The notes beneath the pieces were generated by a model. The model did not search any database. It was not told the DNA's origin and worked only from the letters and a program-made list of their open reading frames with translations. From the NCBI GenBank assembly GCA_001766655.1, contig MJCC01000010.1:266589-330588 (forward strand): 64,000 nucleotides of DNA, in the 5' to 3' direction. This DNA comes from Phytomonas francai (lineage: Eukaryota; Euglenozoa; Kinetoplastea; Trypanosomatida; Trypanosomatidae). This document shows positions 30,934-40,696 of the stretch, piece after piece. How positions within the stretch are numbered: the first letter of the stretch is position 1; each line of letters starts with the position of its first letter. A program made the translations under genes and the position numbers.

Positions 30934-32622
30934 TTATTTGAATTGCCCATGAGCATAGACACATATTTCAACGAGTTCCGCCACCCATAGCAACACTTCG
31001 CTCCACAGATTCGGCGCACTTTCCGCACTCTCATTCGCTAAGGTCGGTTCCGTGATTGCCGACAGACGCTTTTCCAACAGATTTGCGAGCGAGCTGCTGG
31101 TGCAATGCTCCGCAGTCAGACCTGCAACGTTCTCCCCAAACGGCGCATCTACTGACTTCACAATGAGGGCCAGGTCCTGCAGTAGCTTTCGATAAGGTAC
31201 ATCTGTGTGTGGCATTCTATTTTCTCCATCCTGAATTTCTTTATCCTCGCGTTCAATTAATCCATCCATAAACCATTTTGCGCACCGAGCTTGAAGGGCG
31301 TGTGTCCAGAACGCGCGGCTGTGAAATGTGAGCAACCCCACCATGGGCACACCCACCTGAACAACCGCTGACAGGAAAACCGATGCCACGCGCAGCATTT
31401 GCTCCGCCGCCGCCGCGGACACGGTGACGTTGAGGGTGCCCGAGTCTTGACCTGCTGCCACGGCTCTGCTTTTTACTAAATCTTCTATTTCTGCCTTCAT
31501 CTTACCCAATATATCTTTTTGGTTCGTGCTTGCTATGCCCGACAATATGGACTCGCCATCAGTTGCCGAAGACGGCTTTGAAAGGGATCGACGCGTTTTG
31601 CACGGCGTTCGGACTCCTTTGGTGCTTGCTTTTCGACCAGTGTCTGGGTGGTCCTGCGGCGTCGAAGACGCCGCAGCGCCCGACGACGGTACGTCAGGTG
31701 ATGCCATAAGGGGAAGGTGGTCCCGGATGGCCTTCCTGAGATGCGCGGAGAGAAGGCCCCGCCAGGACGCGGGCAGCAGCCGAAGTCTCGGTGATAGCAA
31801 GTCGGCCTCACCACACGACACCTTCACGAGCACCTCACGCGCTTCGGGCGGATCCTCCAGAGGGGATGATGCACGCGCGCACTCCCGCTTTAGCCCCCGC
31901 AACGCCATAAATAAGGCTATCACGGTAAGCTCCTCAACCATCCTAGGGACGATACCACATAGTTCTTGTTCACTCAGCGCTATCAGGTAGCGCACCATAA
32001 GTGCAAGCGGCAACTTATCCACCGCTTCGTGGCATAGCGGCGTCGTCAACGGGCAGGTCTGCGTGGGCACCTTGCTCAACTCAGCCTGCTCGGGGGTCTT
32101 TCTGTGAAGACGATGTTGGCCTTGCGTGTGAAGCAAGGCAGTAATCGTTGCGAACATGTTCCTTACCTCGTTAGACGACTGGCGATTAGGCTGAGGCATG
32201 AAATAGGATGATAGGGCCTCCACTCCATAGGGTATCAGAGCCTGAGAGGTTGCCGTGCCCCAATTCCGATTTTCATCCACCCCATCGTCCCCAAAAGAAG
32301 GTGCGCTCGACGCGGGCGGAGACCTCCGCATTCTGGAGCCGGCCGTGGAAGCAGTTTTCGTCTTTTGTGAGCTGGCCTTGTGTTTTTCGCGCGTCGATGC
32401 ATCCGTTGCGGTGAGAAGGACATATTCGTTATAGAAGCGCTTGGCGAGCACACGAGCAGGCTCCACGGGCTGGTAGTACATCAGCTGCATCGTTGTGTCG
32501 AGCAGACGAGGCTGAAGCCAGGCCTTCATCGACGTGTTGCCCGGAAATGGAGAGTTGCCGCTGTTTCCATGTTGTGAAGAACTGGCTGTGGTGAGTCTTG
32601 AGCTATCGTGGCGTGATAGCAT
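30934..32622 (-). CDS. unrecognised protein with a possible Dpy-30/RIIa-like dimerisation motif
   Basis: About 562 residues from the ATG at 32622; the frame extends to 32694 only with a GTG. A second candidate ATG is at 32529 (MKAWLQPRLLD). The segment WLQPRLLDTTMQLMYYQPVE, continued by PARVLAKRFYNEY, resembles the Dpy-30/RIIa helix pair (two helices around a xPxxP-type turn with a 'P..FLA.YL' second helix) common in axonemal and AKAP-type proteins. The middle has Ser/Lys-rich disordered stretches. A helical part (AVDKLPLALMVRYLIALSEQ) and a C-terminal helical block (LWSEVLLWVAELVEICVYAH) follow. No enzyme motif is seen. The motif call is tentative and the function unknown. Confidence 0.6.
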   Translation of the reverse strand: MLSRHDSSRLTTASSSQHGNSGNSPFPGNTSMKAWLQPRLLDTTMQLMYYQPVEPARVLAKRFYNEYVLLTATDASTREKHKASSQKTKTASTAGSRMRRSPPASSAPSFGDDGVDENRNWGTATSQALIPYGVEALSSYFMPQPNRQSSNEVRNMFATITALLHTQGQHRLHRKTPEQAELSKVPTQTCPLTTPLCHEAVDKLPLALMVRYLIALSEQELCGIVPRMVEELTVIALFMALRGLKRECARASSPLEDPPEAREVLVKVSCGEADLLSPRLRLLPASWRGLLSAHLRKAIRDHLPLMASPDVPSSGAAASSTPQDHPDTGRKASTKGVRTPCKTRRSLSKPSSATDGESILSGIASTNQKDILGKMKAEIEDLVKSRAVAAGQDSGTLNVTVSAAAAEQMLRVASVFLSAVVQVGVPMVGLLTFHSRAFWTHALQARCAKWFMDGLIEREDKEIQDGENRMPHTDVPYRKLLQDLALIVKSVDAPFGENVAGLTAEHCTSSSLANLLEKRLSAITEPTLANESAESAPNLWSEVLLWVAELVEICVYAHGQFK

Positions 32623-32904
32623 TAGCGATTTCCCTTTACAACCTTTAAAAGAGGTAACAGGAAGAATATTTACTGGCGGTGAAATCGAATTCACGGCTCT
32701 TCTATATCGATATCGATATCAATATTTCCCCCCTTCTTTACCTTACAGAGAGTTACTTTTTGTATGTAGGAAGGAAGAAGAGAAACGCCAAGATCGAATC
32801 TGTGCAACAACATCCATAAAGCCCCTATATAGTAGTATGTGTATTTCACCTTCGCTTTGGCTTTTAACCATGATATTCATCGCTTACACTATCCATATCC
32901 ACAC

Positions 32905-35157
32905 TCATAGAAACCACCCTTTGCCACCACGGATGGCCTTGACCGTGCCGAAGCGAGGAACCCCATGCTCTGTGAGCGATGCAAACTTCACGGTGACGTA
33001 CATCCCAGTAAGCGTCTTCTTGCCTTTCCTCTTCCGAGAAGCTTCCAAGAGATGGTGAAGCAATGCGCGCTGTTTTTCCGTTGACATTTTTGGGATAGAC
33101 ACGTTGAACACACGGCCGTTCTCTGCCAAGCATTGGAGGCCATAAAATACCACCATTCCGTCGTCACTCCTGGAAGGACTGTGAGTGGACTCATCCTTAG
33201 AAGTGGCCTTTTGCTTTCTGCACGTGTTCTTCCTGATTGGTATCTCTTCACAACCTTTTAGGGACTCAACCTCTTTTATCGGGATCGCCACCAACGGCCG
33301 CGTACGCAGGTTTGTTGAGGGGACCTTTAAGAGCGGCCGCAACACCGCATACTCTTTGTCTCGAAAGGGTAAAAGCTTCACACACGTTTCGCAGCGCCGC
33401 GGAAAATTTTTGGAGTGCTCGAGTGCGCGCTGCGCGATCTGCTGCGGGCTATCAGCCATGTCGTCCTCACGAGTATTCGTGGCGGCCGATTCGTTTCCGC
33501 TCTTGTCCTCGTGTGCTTTTTTTCTCGATCCATAGGTATGGGACGTGGCGCGGCGGCGCCCCTTGCACACTTCATCACTCGCGTACGTGCGCAGCAGTAC
33601 CATGGGCTGTGTATTTACGATATCCTGATGGATCGAAGCGGCCCACCGCAAAGGGGGCGAATTCGCATCAGCGGAGGAAGCCCGTTTTCGCGGCTGGCTC
33701 TCTCGGCGTTTTGTAGACCGCTGCGAGAGTAAGGGCTCAATGAATCGCTTCAGCACGTCTTTGCGCTTCTCGCGAAATTCATACAAGTTTGTTGGTGTTC
33801 GAATCACCGCGCCTTCGTAGCCTTGCGCCACGTAGTGAGGTAATAGGGAGTGCTCTGCCTCGTCCAAGGATCGAGCCAGGCGGTAGGGAATCATTTGAAT
33901 ATACGACCCTCTTCCAGCGGCGTGGGGATCGTCGTTCCCGGTGTGTGATTTTCGTTCCTTTTTTTTTCTCGCCTTCATGCAGCTGCCGCTGGCTGCCCCC
34001 CCTTCAGCAATTCGACTGACCAAGCCAAAGGCTTCCCAGAGCGTTGGCGAGCCCAGACCGCGGGAAAGCAGGTCTGTCAGAAAGTAGAGCGTGCGCACCC
34101 GCTGAGAGAAGGGTGTTAGGTTCGGCACGCACCGCAGCATCTCCGGATCCGCCACGCCGTGCGCTTCCAACGTGAGCTGGAGGATGCGCCGCAATTCACT
34201 AGAAATCTGTCGGTCCGAAACACTTTTCTTTTTCCGCCCAGCCACAAAGTTTTGCGGGCTTTTCCAGCCACTATGCGCTCTCCCCAGTGCCCGACGTGGG
34301 CTGAAGGAAACAACGTCGAAGAGGCAGTACCTTGGCAACGTGTTGACGTACTGAAGCACCTCGTTTAAGCGGTCTGGTATCGATTGGGTGGGGTCGATGC
34401 CACCGCAGAAGGGGCCATTTCTGTTCGATCCGCGGAGTCGATGCACCAGCGCCGAGACAGCCAAAAAACCCGTTTTGAAGGAATCATTCCGCAGCGTCGG
34501 CAAAGACGGAGTCGACTCCGCATCCGTGAGCTCGCACTTTTGAATTTCGGAGACGCCATCTTTTTCTTTCTTCAATGTCTTGTGTGAACCTCTTTTAGGA
34601 GGGTTGCTGCCTGTCTGCGATGGTGATTCCTCAGTTTGACTTTCTTTTTCCACATCGGACACATTTTGATGAATGTACAGCTCACCATCCAGCACCAGGA
34701 ATGGATCTTGGCACAATGCCCTCAACAACGCGAGTTCGTATTCAATCCAAAACATGCCATAAATCGGCCTTCCGTAGCGCGAGAAACATGTCGTTGTCGC
34801 GGAGTGCGGGGTTTCCGCAGATTTTGTTCGTGAATTACAGGCTTTTACGTGGTTAATTTTACAACTCTGACTACGGGAGCCAGAGAGCTGAGGCGGGAAG
34901 GTGATCATGCGCACTCCATCGTGCTTGGGGGAAATAAAGAAAGGCGATGAAGTCTGGAACCAGTGCAGTGAGTCGTGCAAGTGGGGTTGCGTAGCTTCTC
35001 CTGCTTTCTCTAACTCTATATGATGAGCAACTGTAGATCTTTCGTCTTCACCTTGCGACATTAGAGACTTGAGCCGAGATTTGAGACTATCTAGTGTCGT
35101 GAGCGCCATAGGCTCAAAAGGTAGAGAAATACGAAGCCATCTGCAAACACAAAGCAT
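32905..35157 (-). CDS. ATP-dependent DNA ligase-like protein (possibly mitochondrial)
   Basis: About 750 residues from the ATG at 35157; ATG 35109 is an alternative and upstream there is only a GTG. Nucleotidyltransferase motifs are in order: motif I PKHDGVR with the AMP-accepting Lys at about residue 78, motif III FLVLDGELYI, IIIa YCLFDVVSF, IV GYEGAVIR, and a motif V-like KRKDVLKRF. The OB-fold end (GVPRFGTVKAIRGGKG) matches the small Chlorella-virus/kinetoplastid ligase class. The Lys-rich stretches between blocks are insertions. The N-terminus MLCVCRWLRISLPFEP looks like a mitochondrial presequence, so it may be a kinetoplast-DNA ligase of the LIG k type, sealing nicks in replicated minicircles. 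Ligase-superfamily membership is firm; the organelle and orthologue are inferred. Confidence 0.75.
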   Translation of the reverse strand: MLCVCRWLRISLPFEPMALTTLDSLKSRLKSLMSQGEDERSTVAHHIELEKAGEATQPHLHDSLHWFQTSSPFFISPKHDGVRMITFPPQLSGSRSQSCKINHVKACNSRTKSAETPHSATTTCFSRYGRPIYGMFWIEYELALLRALCQDPFLVLDGELYIHQNVSDVEKESQTEESPSQTGSNPPKRGSHKTLKKEKDGVSEIQKCELTDAESTPSLPTLRNDSFKTGFLAVSALVHRLRGSNRNGPFCGGIDPTQSIPDRLNEVLQYVNTLPRYCLFDVVSFSPRRALGRAHSGWKSPQNFVAGRKKKSVSDRQISSELRRILQLTLEAHGVADPEMLRCVPNLTPFSQRVRTLYFLTDLLSRGLGSPTLWEAFGLVSRIAEGGAASGSCMKARKKKERKSHTGNDDPHAAGRGSYIQMIPYRLARSLDEAEHSLLPHYVAQGYEGAVIRTPTNLYEFREKRKDVLKRFIEPLLSQRSTKRRESQPRKRASSADANSPPLRWAASIHQDIVNTQPMVLLRTYASDEVCKGRRRATSHTYGSRKKAHEDKSGNESAATNTREDDMADSPQQIAQRALEHSKNFPRRCETCVKLLPFRDKEYAVLRPLLKVPSTNLRTRPLVAIPIKEVESLKGCEEIPIRKNTCRKQKATSKDESTHSPSRSDDGMVVFYGLQCLAENGRVFNVSIPKMSTEKQRALLHHLLEASRKRKGKKTLTGMYVTVKFASLTEHGVPRFGTVKAIRGGKGWFL

Positions 35158-35678
35158 CTTAAAAAATTGTGTCCGTGTGTAGATATGCACCCCGCTGTCT
35201 CCCTAGTATACCCTCAATAAATCTTTACGAATTTTAAAGTGATTCTCTTTTTTTTTTTACTGTATATATGAATCTATATGAGTAGCTGTATAGAAATAAT
35301 ATAGGGTGTTTTGTAAAATAAATCTATGTGGCCGCGCTCTATCCTTTTACTTGTATACAATTAAATTTACGACTCTATGCTTTACCTTTTCGCATGATGT
35401 CTTTTTCAGATAGTACACAGAATGGAAGGAAAAACAGAGTAAATATTCTAACAACATAATTTTATACGGAGCGCTGGAAAAAAAGAGTAGCCACCACGCC
35501 CATTTGTGAGCATTTTATCGGAAGCAAATGTACAGAAAGAATCTGCAGATTTCATTTCCCATGGGAAAACCGCTCACGCTAGATCTGGTGAATCACCTAA
35601 ACGGGGATTAAGCATACTCAAACGATCTATACAAAGCGAAGGAAGCGCAGAAGGGTCTCTCCTACACTGTCTTTTCCA
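35158..35678. other. 0.5-kb spacer
   Basis: AT-rich with a T-run near 35245-35259. No gene is recognised. The 5' end of the ligase mRNA and the 3' end of the LRR mRNA must lie here. Confidence 0.4.
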
Positions 35679-37502
35679 CTAAAGGAATTCAGGGGGACTT
35701 GGACCTGGAGGGCGCAACAGAGACATCAGTGCAGTGGCCACTCCTCGTCGACTTCTCTGAGGCTGCTCTGAGTGCATCCCCGACGATCCCTCGCGGGTGC
35801 TTTGCCAGTCACTCGGACCTGTGCGTCGGTCCAGGCCTCCGTCCGTCTGACCTTCTTCCTGTCGTACCATCTGCGCCTCATTGTCTTTCCACGGTGACGT
35901 TGGGGAGGGGGACATCACGCGGTTTTCAGCCAGGGTCGCCAGCCTGAGAGAGCCGTCGCTTGTACGCTCCGAGGCAGACCAAGAACGCGGCTGCTGCCGG
36001 CGCTCTCCCGTGCGAGGCTGCGAAATCGAGCGGCTTGCGGTATCCTCGACGGGTGACCTCCCCCGAGGCGTCGATGCCCTTGGGAGAAGTTGGGGGGCGA
36101 GGGGGGGGATGCTAGCCGGGGGGCTGGCCATTACGACCGTCGCTGCGTGGGGGCGCTTCTGCACATTGAAATCCTGCCGGCTCGCGGGATCAGTCCCCTC
36201 GGTGGGGGGGGTCCAATCCACCTTGGGCGGGGCGTCGTATTGCGTCGCCCTTTCACAGCGGCCCGGCTTCGTTAGGGCGTGTTGCACGCGCTTCTCTAAG
36301 TGCTCGTTAATACGCAGCATGGCAACTGCGGCCTCGCGTTGTTCCTCAAGGAGCCTCTTAAGGTCATGGACTTCTTTTTGCATGTCCTGGACCTGCTGCC
36401 GGTAGGCGTCACGCTCGGCCATGACTTGTTTGTAAACCCGCTGGCATGCTTCCCCCCCCATCTGTAGTGACCCCCGCGTGTTCGGATGCGGCTCTTGGGC
36501 CACCCCCTCGCGCGCCGCCTGCGGGCCCCGGCAGCCAACTTGGACCTTCCTCATGCCTTCCTGAGAACAGGAAAGGGCGTTTGAGTCCATCGACACCCTC
36601 GAGGTGCCATTGACCGGTGCCTCGCTAGCCCCGACGCGCGCAACGTCGTCGTGTAGACACTGTGACAAATAGCACTGGGCACCGTGTTGGGTGTCGGATA
36701 AAATATGGGGCTGGGATTCCCCTTGTGGATTCGATACGGGCACCAACAGCCCCACGTTATCGCGCGATCCATCCTTCTTGTCCACCCCATCGCTTTGAGA
36801 CTCCAGGGGGGATACTGGAGGCGTAGCGGACTGTGGAGAGGCATTTGCACCGTAGACTTCATTCACACCTGGTACGTCTGTTTGCTCTAGATCGGGAGGC
36901 AGCAGCGTCGGAATGGTTTGCGCCTTCTCTGGGAACAACAGGATAGGATTCTCTGAAAGCGTGAGGACACGCAGCCGCGTAAGTTTTGCGAGCCCCGATA
37001 GCTCCTGTGCTTCTTTTAAAGCGTTTTTATTCATGTACAACTCTTCTAAGCAAGGACATTGCTCTATATCTGTGAGGTTCTCTAGTTTATTACTGCAGGC
37101 GTTTAAAACTCGTAATGCGTTGGGTACGTTCGGTAAACCTCGGAGATCCTTTAAGCAGTTGAAAGAGATATCGAGTGCTTGAAGCTTCCGTAAAGGCCGC
37201 AGTGCCCCGGGTTGCAGAGTTGATAGTTTATTATACGATATATTCAAATTCGAAAGTCCCGGTGGCAGCTCACCTTCGAGTGAGCACAGGATATTGTGCG
37301 ACAGATTCAGAACTCTGAGATGCGGCAGGTCCTCAAAACCCGCAAATGCACGCAACGTGTTAAAGGATAAGTCAAGATGTGTGATTTGCATCACCGTTGG
37401 GGTGTGCAAAGCATCGTTGGGGCGATTGGCGGCAACATACGGGGTCAGATGCTTGCAGCCATCGAATGTATCCAAGGCATGGCGACTAAGGTTTAACTGC
37501 AT
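35679..37502 (-). CDS. leucine-rich repeat protein with coiled coil
   Basis: The 607-residue protein has about seven LRRs of the SDS22-like type in its first ~210 residues, with units such as ITHLDLSFNTLRAF, LRVLNLSHNILCSL, LSNLNISYNKLSTL, LQALDISFNCLKDL and LRVLTLSENPIL. A Ser/Gly/Pro-rich linker follows. A charged coiled coil at about residues 350-410 comes next (AYRQQVQDMQKEVHDLKRLL), then a Pro/Ser/Arg-rich disordered tail. This architecture is common in kinetoplastid basal-body and flagellar scaffold proteins, but no specific orthologue is evident. The ATG at 37502 lies directly before the first LRR-like helix. Confidence 0.8.
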   Translation of the reverse strand: MQLNLSRHALDTFDGCKHLTPYVAANRPNDALHTPTVMQITHLDLSFNTLRAFAGFEDLPHLRVLNLSHNILCSLEGELPPGLSNLNISYNKLSTLQPGALRPLRKLQALDISFNCLKDLRGLPNVPNALRVLNACSNKLENLTDIEQCPCLEELYMNKNALKEAQELSGLAKLTRLRVLTLSENPILLFPEKAQTIPTLLPPDLEQTDVPGVNEVYGANASPQSATPPVSPLESQSDGVDKKDGSRDNVGLLVPVSNPQGESQPHILSDTQHGAQCYLSQCLHDDVARVGASEAPVNGTSRVSMDSNALSCSQEGMRKVQVGCRGPQAAREGVAQEPHPNTRGSLQMGGEACQRVYKQVMAERDAYRQQVQDMQKEVHDLKRLLEEQREAAVAMLRINEHLEKRVQHALTKPGRCERATQYDAPPKVDWTPPTEGTDPASRQDFNVQKRPHAATVVMASPPASIPPLAPQLLPRASTPRGRSPVEDTASRSISQPRTGERRQQPRSWSASERTSDGSLRLATLAENRVMSPSPTSPWKDNEAQMVRQEEGQTDGGLDRRTGPSDWQSTREGSSGMHSEQPQRSRRGVATALMSLLRPPGPSPPEFL

Positions 37503-37914
37503 GAAGCACCAGGAAAGGAAATGCCTTTTAGGATAGGGTACTATGCCCTATTCTATAGTGGTTCTGAGTGCACGCGGGCACACACCTTTATGTCTGCTCT
37601 TCTGTTCGTGCGGTATCAACCTATGCGTAATGCAACTGTAAACTTCGCTGGTGAAAAGACAGTTTGAGTAGTAATAGATTGAGTGAAATGTTGCATTTTA
37701 TAGATTTTTATAAAAAGGAACGAGAGCCCCTCTCTTACGTGTTTTACATGAATCGCTCATTCGTCGCAGATACTGCTCGGGCAGTTTTATACTCTTTTTA
37801 GAAGATGTGCGGCCACAAGTATCACCAATTTGATTCTAATCAGCATTTTCACAGAAAACGAAAGGTAGTATCCGAAGCTTACAAACATTTCTCGAAAGTG
37901 TATTTTTCTTTTCA
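37503..37914. other. 0.4-kb spacer
   Basis: No gene seen. AT-rich sequence between two co-directional minus-strand genes. Confidence 0.4.
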
Positions 37915-40266
37915 TCAATTGTAGTCAAATTCATCCTCATTGTCGTTACTATGATTTCCATGATAAGCACACCCGCCAGCATCATCGCTTAGTCCATCAC
38001 CGGGCTTTCCTACCGTGCCCTCACTCCTTTGAGGGGTCAGAGTATTTGGGAGCGAGACTAGATGCACCACCGCGCAGCTTTTCATGTTTCCCGTATCTGA
38101 TCCGAGAACGATACTGAAATACTGTGGATACTTCTCGACGAAGTGATATAAACCGCCATGGCGTTTCCGGATGACCTCTTGTGCACCGTGTGGAATATTC
38201 AGAAAAATACTTCCACAGGTTCTCGTCCCGCCACTGCGCTGCATAAGCTCTGCAATAAGCCGCAGAAGGTCATCCTCTGAAAACTGCTGGCGGATAACGC
38301 CCCGTGGCAATGGCTGCCCAGGACGGCTGATGCACCACGTGCCAGCGGACTGATACTCAAAACGCTGAAAATACTGTGGATAATTTGCAAATAAATTGTT
38401 CATCTTGGCAGGCATGAAGGAAAGCACTTCCTCGGGGATATTTGTACGCAAAAACGACTTTAACGTAACAAAACCGCGTTGTGGCAAATACTTGGCCACT
38501 TCGCGAGCTAAGTTGTCGGGGTCGTGAAATGGGTGCGAAGGGTTGTCACGAAACGCGATACGTCTGCGAATGGCTCGTACCTTTCGCTTATCTCGATTGG
38601 CTATGGAAATTCTGAGCTGTTCCTCAAGTGGAAGGGCAGCCAACTGCATACGCTGCCGATACCTGGTCCGCATCACAACGGTGTGGTCTTCCATGATGGA
38701 AAAAATCGGGGCATGTGCCTTGAAGAGGCCGACAAGATCGCCATAGTACGCGTCAACTTCTTCTCGTATAGAGGAGGTAAGCTGGGCTTGGATCGTGTGA
38801 ACATCCACAAGCCCCTCAAGAGGCACGCGCTGGAGGATAAAATTCACACTCTTCGGGGTCGGAGACGTTTCACATGTCAGGCCGGTGTAGGGTTGCTTCC
38901 GTAGCAGCACCGACGATGAGTGTGAGGAGAATTCGTCCTCGGCGTCACCGCCTTGATTCCCACCCATTACGGAAAACCCAAAGACGTGCTGCATCTGAGC
39001 GAAGTAAGTGATCGCCGCAGGGCCTCCTGGGTTCATCTGCGCCACAACCGCTGGGTCCGCCCTACGAAGCAGCATTCTAAGCGGCATCCACTGCTCTTGA
39101 ATCCCTTCGAACGCGTTCACGAAGGCAGAAAGGAACTCCAACTTGGGCTTATACTCTTTGAAGACTTCCTCGGCGTCTTCGCAGCCGTCAAGAGAGATAT
39201 GTGCATAGCCGCCATACAGCCGAATATACTTTTTATCTGCTATTTGCACCATCTCCATCGCTTTTGCGTTGAAGTAGTTGAGAATGTGCTCCTCGGTGTA
39301 CCCCGCCATGTGGGCCAGCACCTCGTCGAGCGGGACAAAAAAAGGCGGGATGAAAGGCACGAAGTCGCGCAGGGACATCACGGTCCCGTCCTCGGTGGAC
39401 TGTGCGGCGGGCAGTGAGGATGGGGTCACGTCGAAATCCGCCGGGGGTGGCGGGATCTCCGTGAGGCCGACGTCGTAGTAGAAGTCCACCCGCGGCGGCG
39501 CCGTTGAGCTGGCAGGGAGGACAGCGTCCGAGAGAGGGCCAAGGGGCCGGGACGGGCGCGCGCGCGCACACGGCTCCTTTTCTTTTCCCGGTGAGACGCC
39601 CTCGCCTTTGGTGGGGCTTTCCGTGCAAACCGCAGGGCTAGGCTCCACCTGTTTTTCGGTCTTCTTCGTGGACGGATCCGGTGTGACTTCGCCGCGTGCG
39701 CAGTAAATACCTGCTGGGTGGAGCTGAATCCCCAGTGCAGACTGGGATTTCAGGAGAACCTGGAAAAGGCTGCGGTGCGGGCGGACGTACTCCCGTCGCA
39801 TCTTCATTGGAATTTCGTTATAAAGGTCGCTGATGGGCAGCCAGGTGGCCTCCGGGAACCTGGCGAGAATGAGTTTCAGCTCCTCAATTAACTTGTCCGC
39901 AACTTCGCCTTCTGCCTTTGGGTGTTTTGTTAGAATCATAGGGGAAGGGGATGTTGAGGTAGAAGGACCTGTCTGTCTATCTGTCTTCGAAAGTTCCTGA
40001 CGAAGGAGTGTTGATGTGAATATGCCTTTACTCGTAGTGAGCAATGCTGTCGCATGCCATGAACCTGAACCAACTTCAGGGTTTATCTTATTACGTAATT
40101 TCAGGTTCGAACACAATCCTTTGAGGTATGTTTTTCTACGGAGTGCTCCATCACATCGGATGTGCATCGCCAACGAACGGTATGCTGCCGGTCGGAGAGA
40201 GCTCATTTCAGTGTAACCAGTAAAAAGAACTAGCCCTGAACTCCTCCAGGGCCCGAAGGATCTCAT
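37915..40266 (-). CDS. probable mitochondrial protein built from repeated winged-helix-like modules
   Basis: 783 residues (763 if the ATG at 40206 is used). The start is Arg/Ser-rich and nearly free of acidic residues (MSSLRPAAYRSLAMHIRC), like a mitochondrial presequence. The body shows at least five degenerate modules of about 45-60 residues. Each has a helix, a partly conserved 'IPxxV'-like turn, a helix ending in 'LFxxYPQYF', and a terminal strand: WLPISDLYNEIPMKMRREYV; FVPLDEVLAHMAGYTEEHIL; VHTIQAQLTSSIREEV with APIFSIM; TLKSFLRTNIPEEVLSFMPA with NYPQYFQRF; and IFLNIPHGAQEVIRKR with KYPQYFSIV. Pro/Ser-rich linkers separate some. I know no named family with certainty. The pattern suggests a kinetoplastid-specific RNA-processing or mitoribosome-associated factor, which is only inference. 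Confidence 0.65.
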   Translation of the reverse strand: MRSFGPWRSSGLVLFTGYTEMSSLRPAAYRSLAMHIRCDGALRRKTYLKGLCSNLKLRNKINPEVGSGSWHATALLTTSKGIFTSTLLRQELSKTDRQTGPSTSTSPSPMILTKHPKAEGEVADKLIEELKLILARFPEATWLPISDLYNEIPMKMRREYVRPHRSLFQVLLKSQSALGIQLHPAGIYCARGEVTPDPSTKKTEKQVEPSPAVCTESPTKGEGVSPGKEKEPCARARPSRPLGPLSDAVLPASSTAPPRVDFYYDVGLTEIPPPPADFDVTPSSLPAAQSTEDGTVMSLRDFVPFIPPFFVPLDEVLAHMAGYTEEHILNYFNAKAMEMVQIADKKYIRLYGGYAHISLDGCEDAEEVFKEYKPKLEFLSAFVNAFEGIQEQWMPLRMLLRRADPAVVAQMNPGGPAAITYFAQMQHVFGFSVMGGNQGGDAEDEFSSHSSSVLLRKQPYTGLTCETSPTPKSVNFILQRVPLEGLVDVHTIQAQLTSSIREEVDAYYGDLVGLFKAHAPIFSIMEDHTVVMRTRYRQRMQLAALPLEEQLRISIANRDKRKVRAIRRRIAFRDNPSHPFHDPDNLAREVAKYLPQRGFVTLKSFLRTNIPEEVLSFMPAKMNNLFANYPQYFQRFEYQSAGTWCISRPGQPLPRGVIRQQFSEDDLLRLIAELMQRSGGTRTCGSIFLNIPHGAQEVIRKRHGGLYHFVEKYPQYFSIVLGSDTGNMKSCAVVHLVSLPNTLTPQRSEGTVGKPGDGLSDDAGGCAYHGNHSNDNEDEFDYN

Positions 40267-40696
40267 TTGAGGACACCTTCCTTTTTTTAATTATTGTTGT
40301 TATTTCTTGGCTATTTTATCGGCATGCACGTGCGTATAGGGTATGGACAAAACAAGGGAATAAAACAGGTGGAGACAGCTTTTGCGATGATGTTAATGAG
40401 ATACTAGATAGTAAATGAATTTACGACAATACTTGGGGTAGCTTATAAAATTTTATACCACGATGCTCATTCCCTTTTCAATGACTTTGCGGAATTGTTA
40501 TTCCGCATGCTTATTAGCATGGAGACAAGCATTGGCAATTATTTGCTGGTAAACCAGCATGTGAATGATGCGTCTAAGGGGACGGAAATAATCCTCACTC
40601 AGTGCCTAAAAAAATGTGATGATGTGCTATCCTTCGATTCGCTCCCCTGTTCCTTTTTGTCGCAGTATTTTTCTCTTTTCTTTTATCATGTAGCCG
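40267..40696. other. 0.43-kb spacer
   Basis: AT-rich. The 90-codon plus-strand frame at 40495-40767 looks like chance and overlaps the RCC1 gene end. No RNA gene recognised. Confidence 0.4.
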
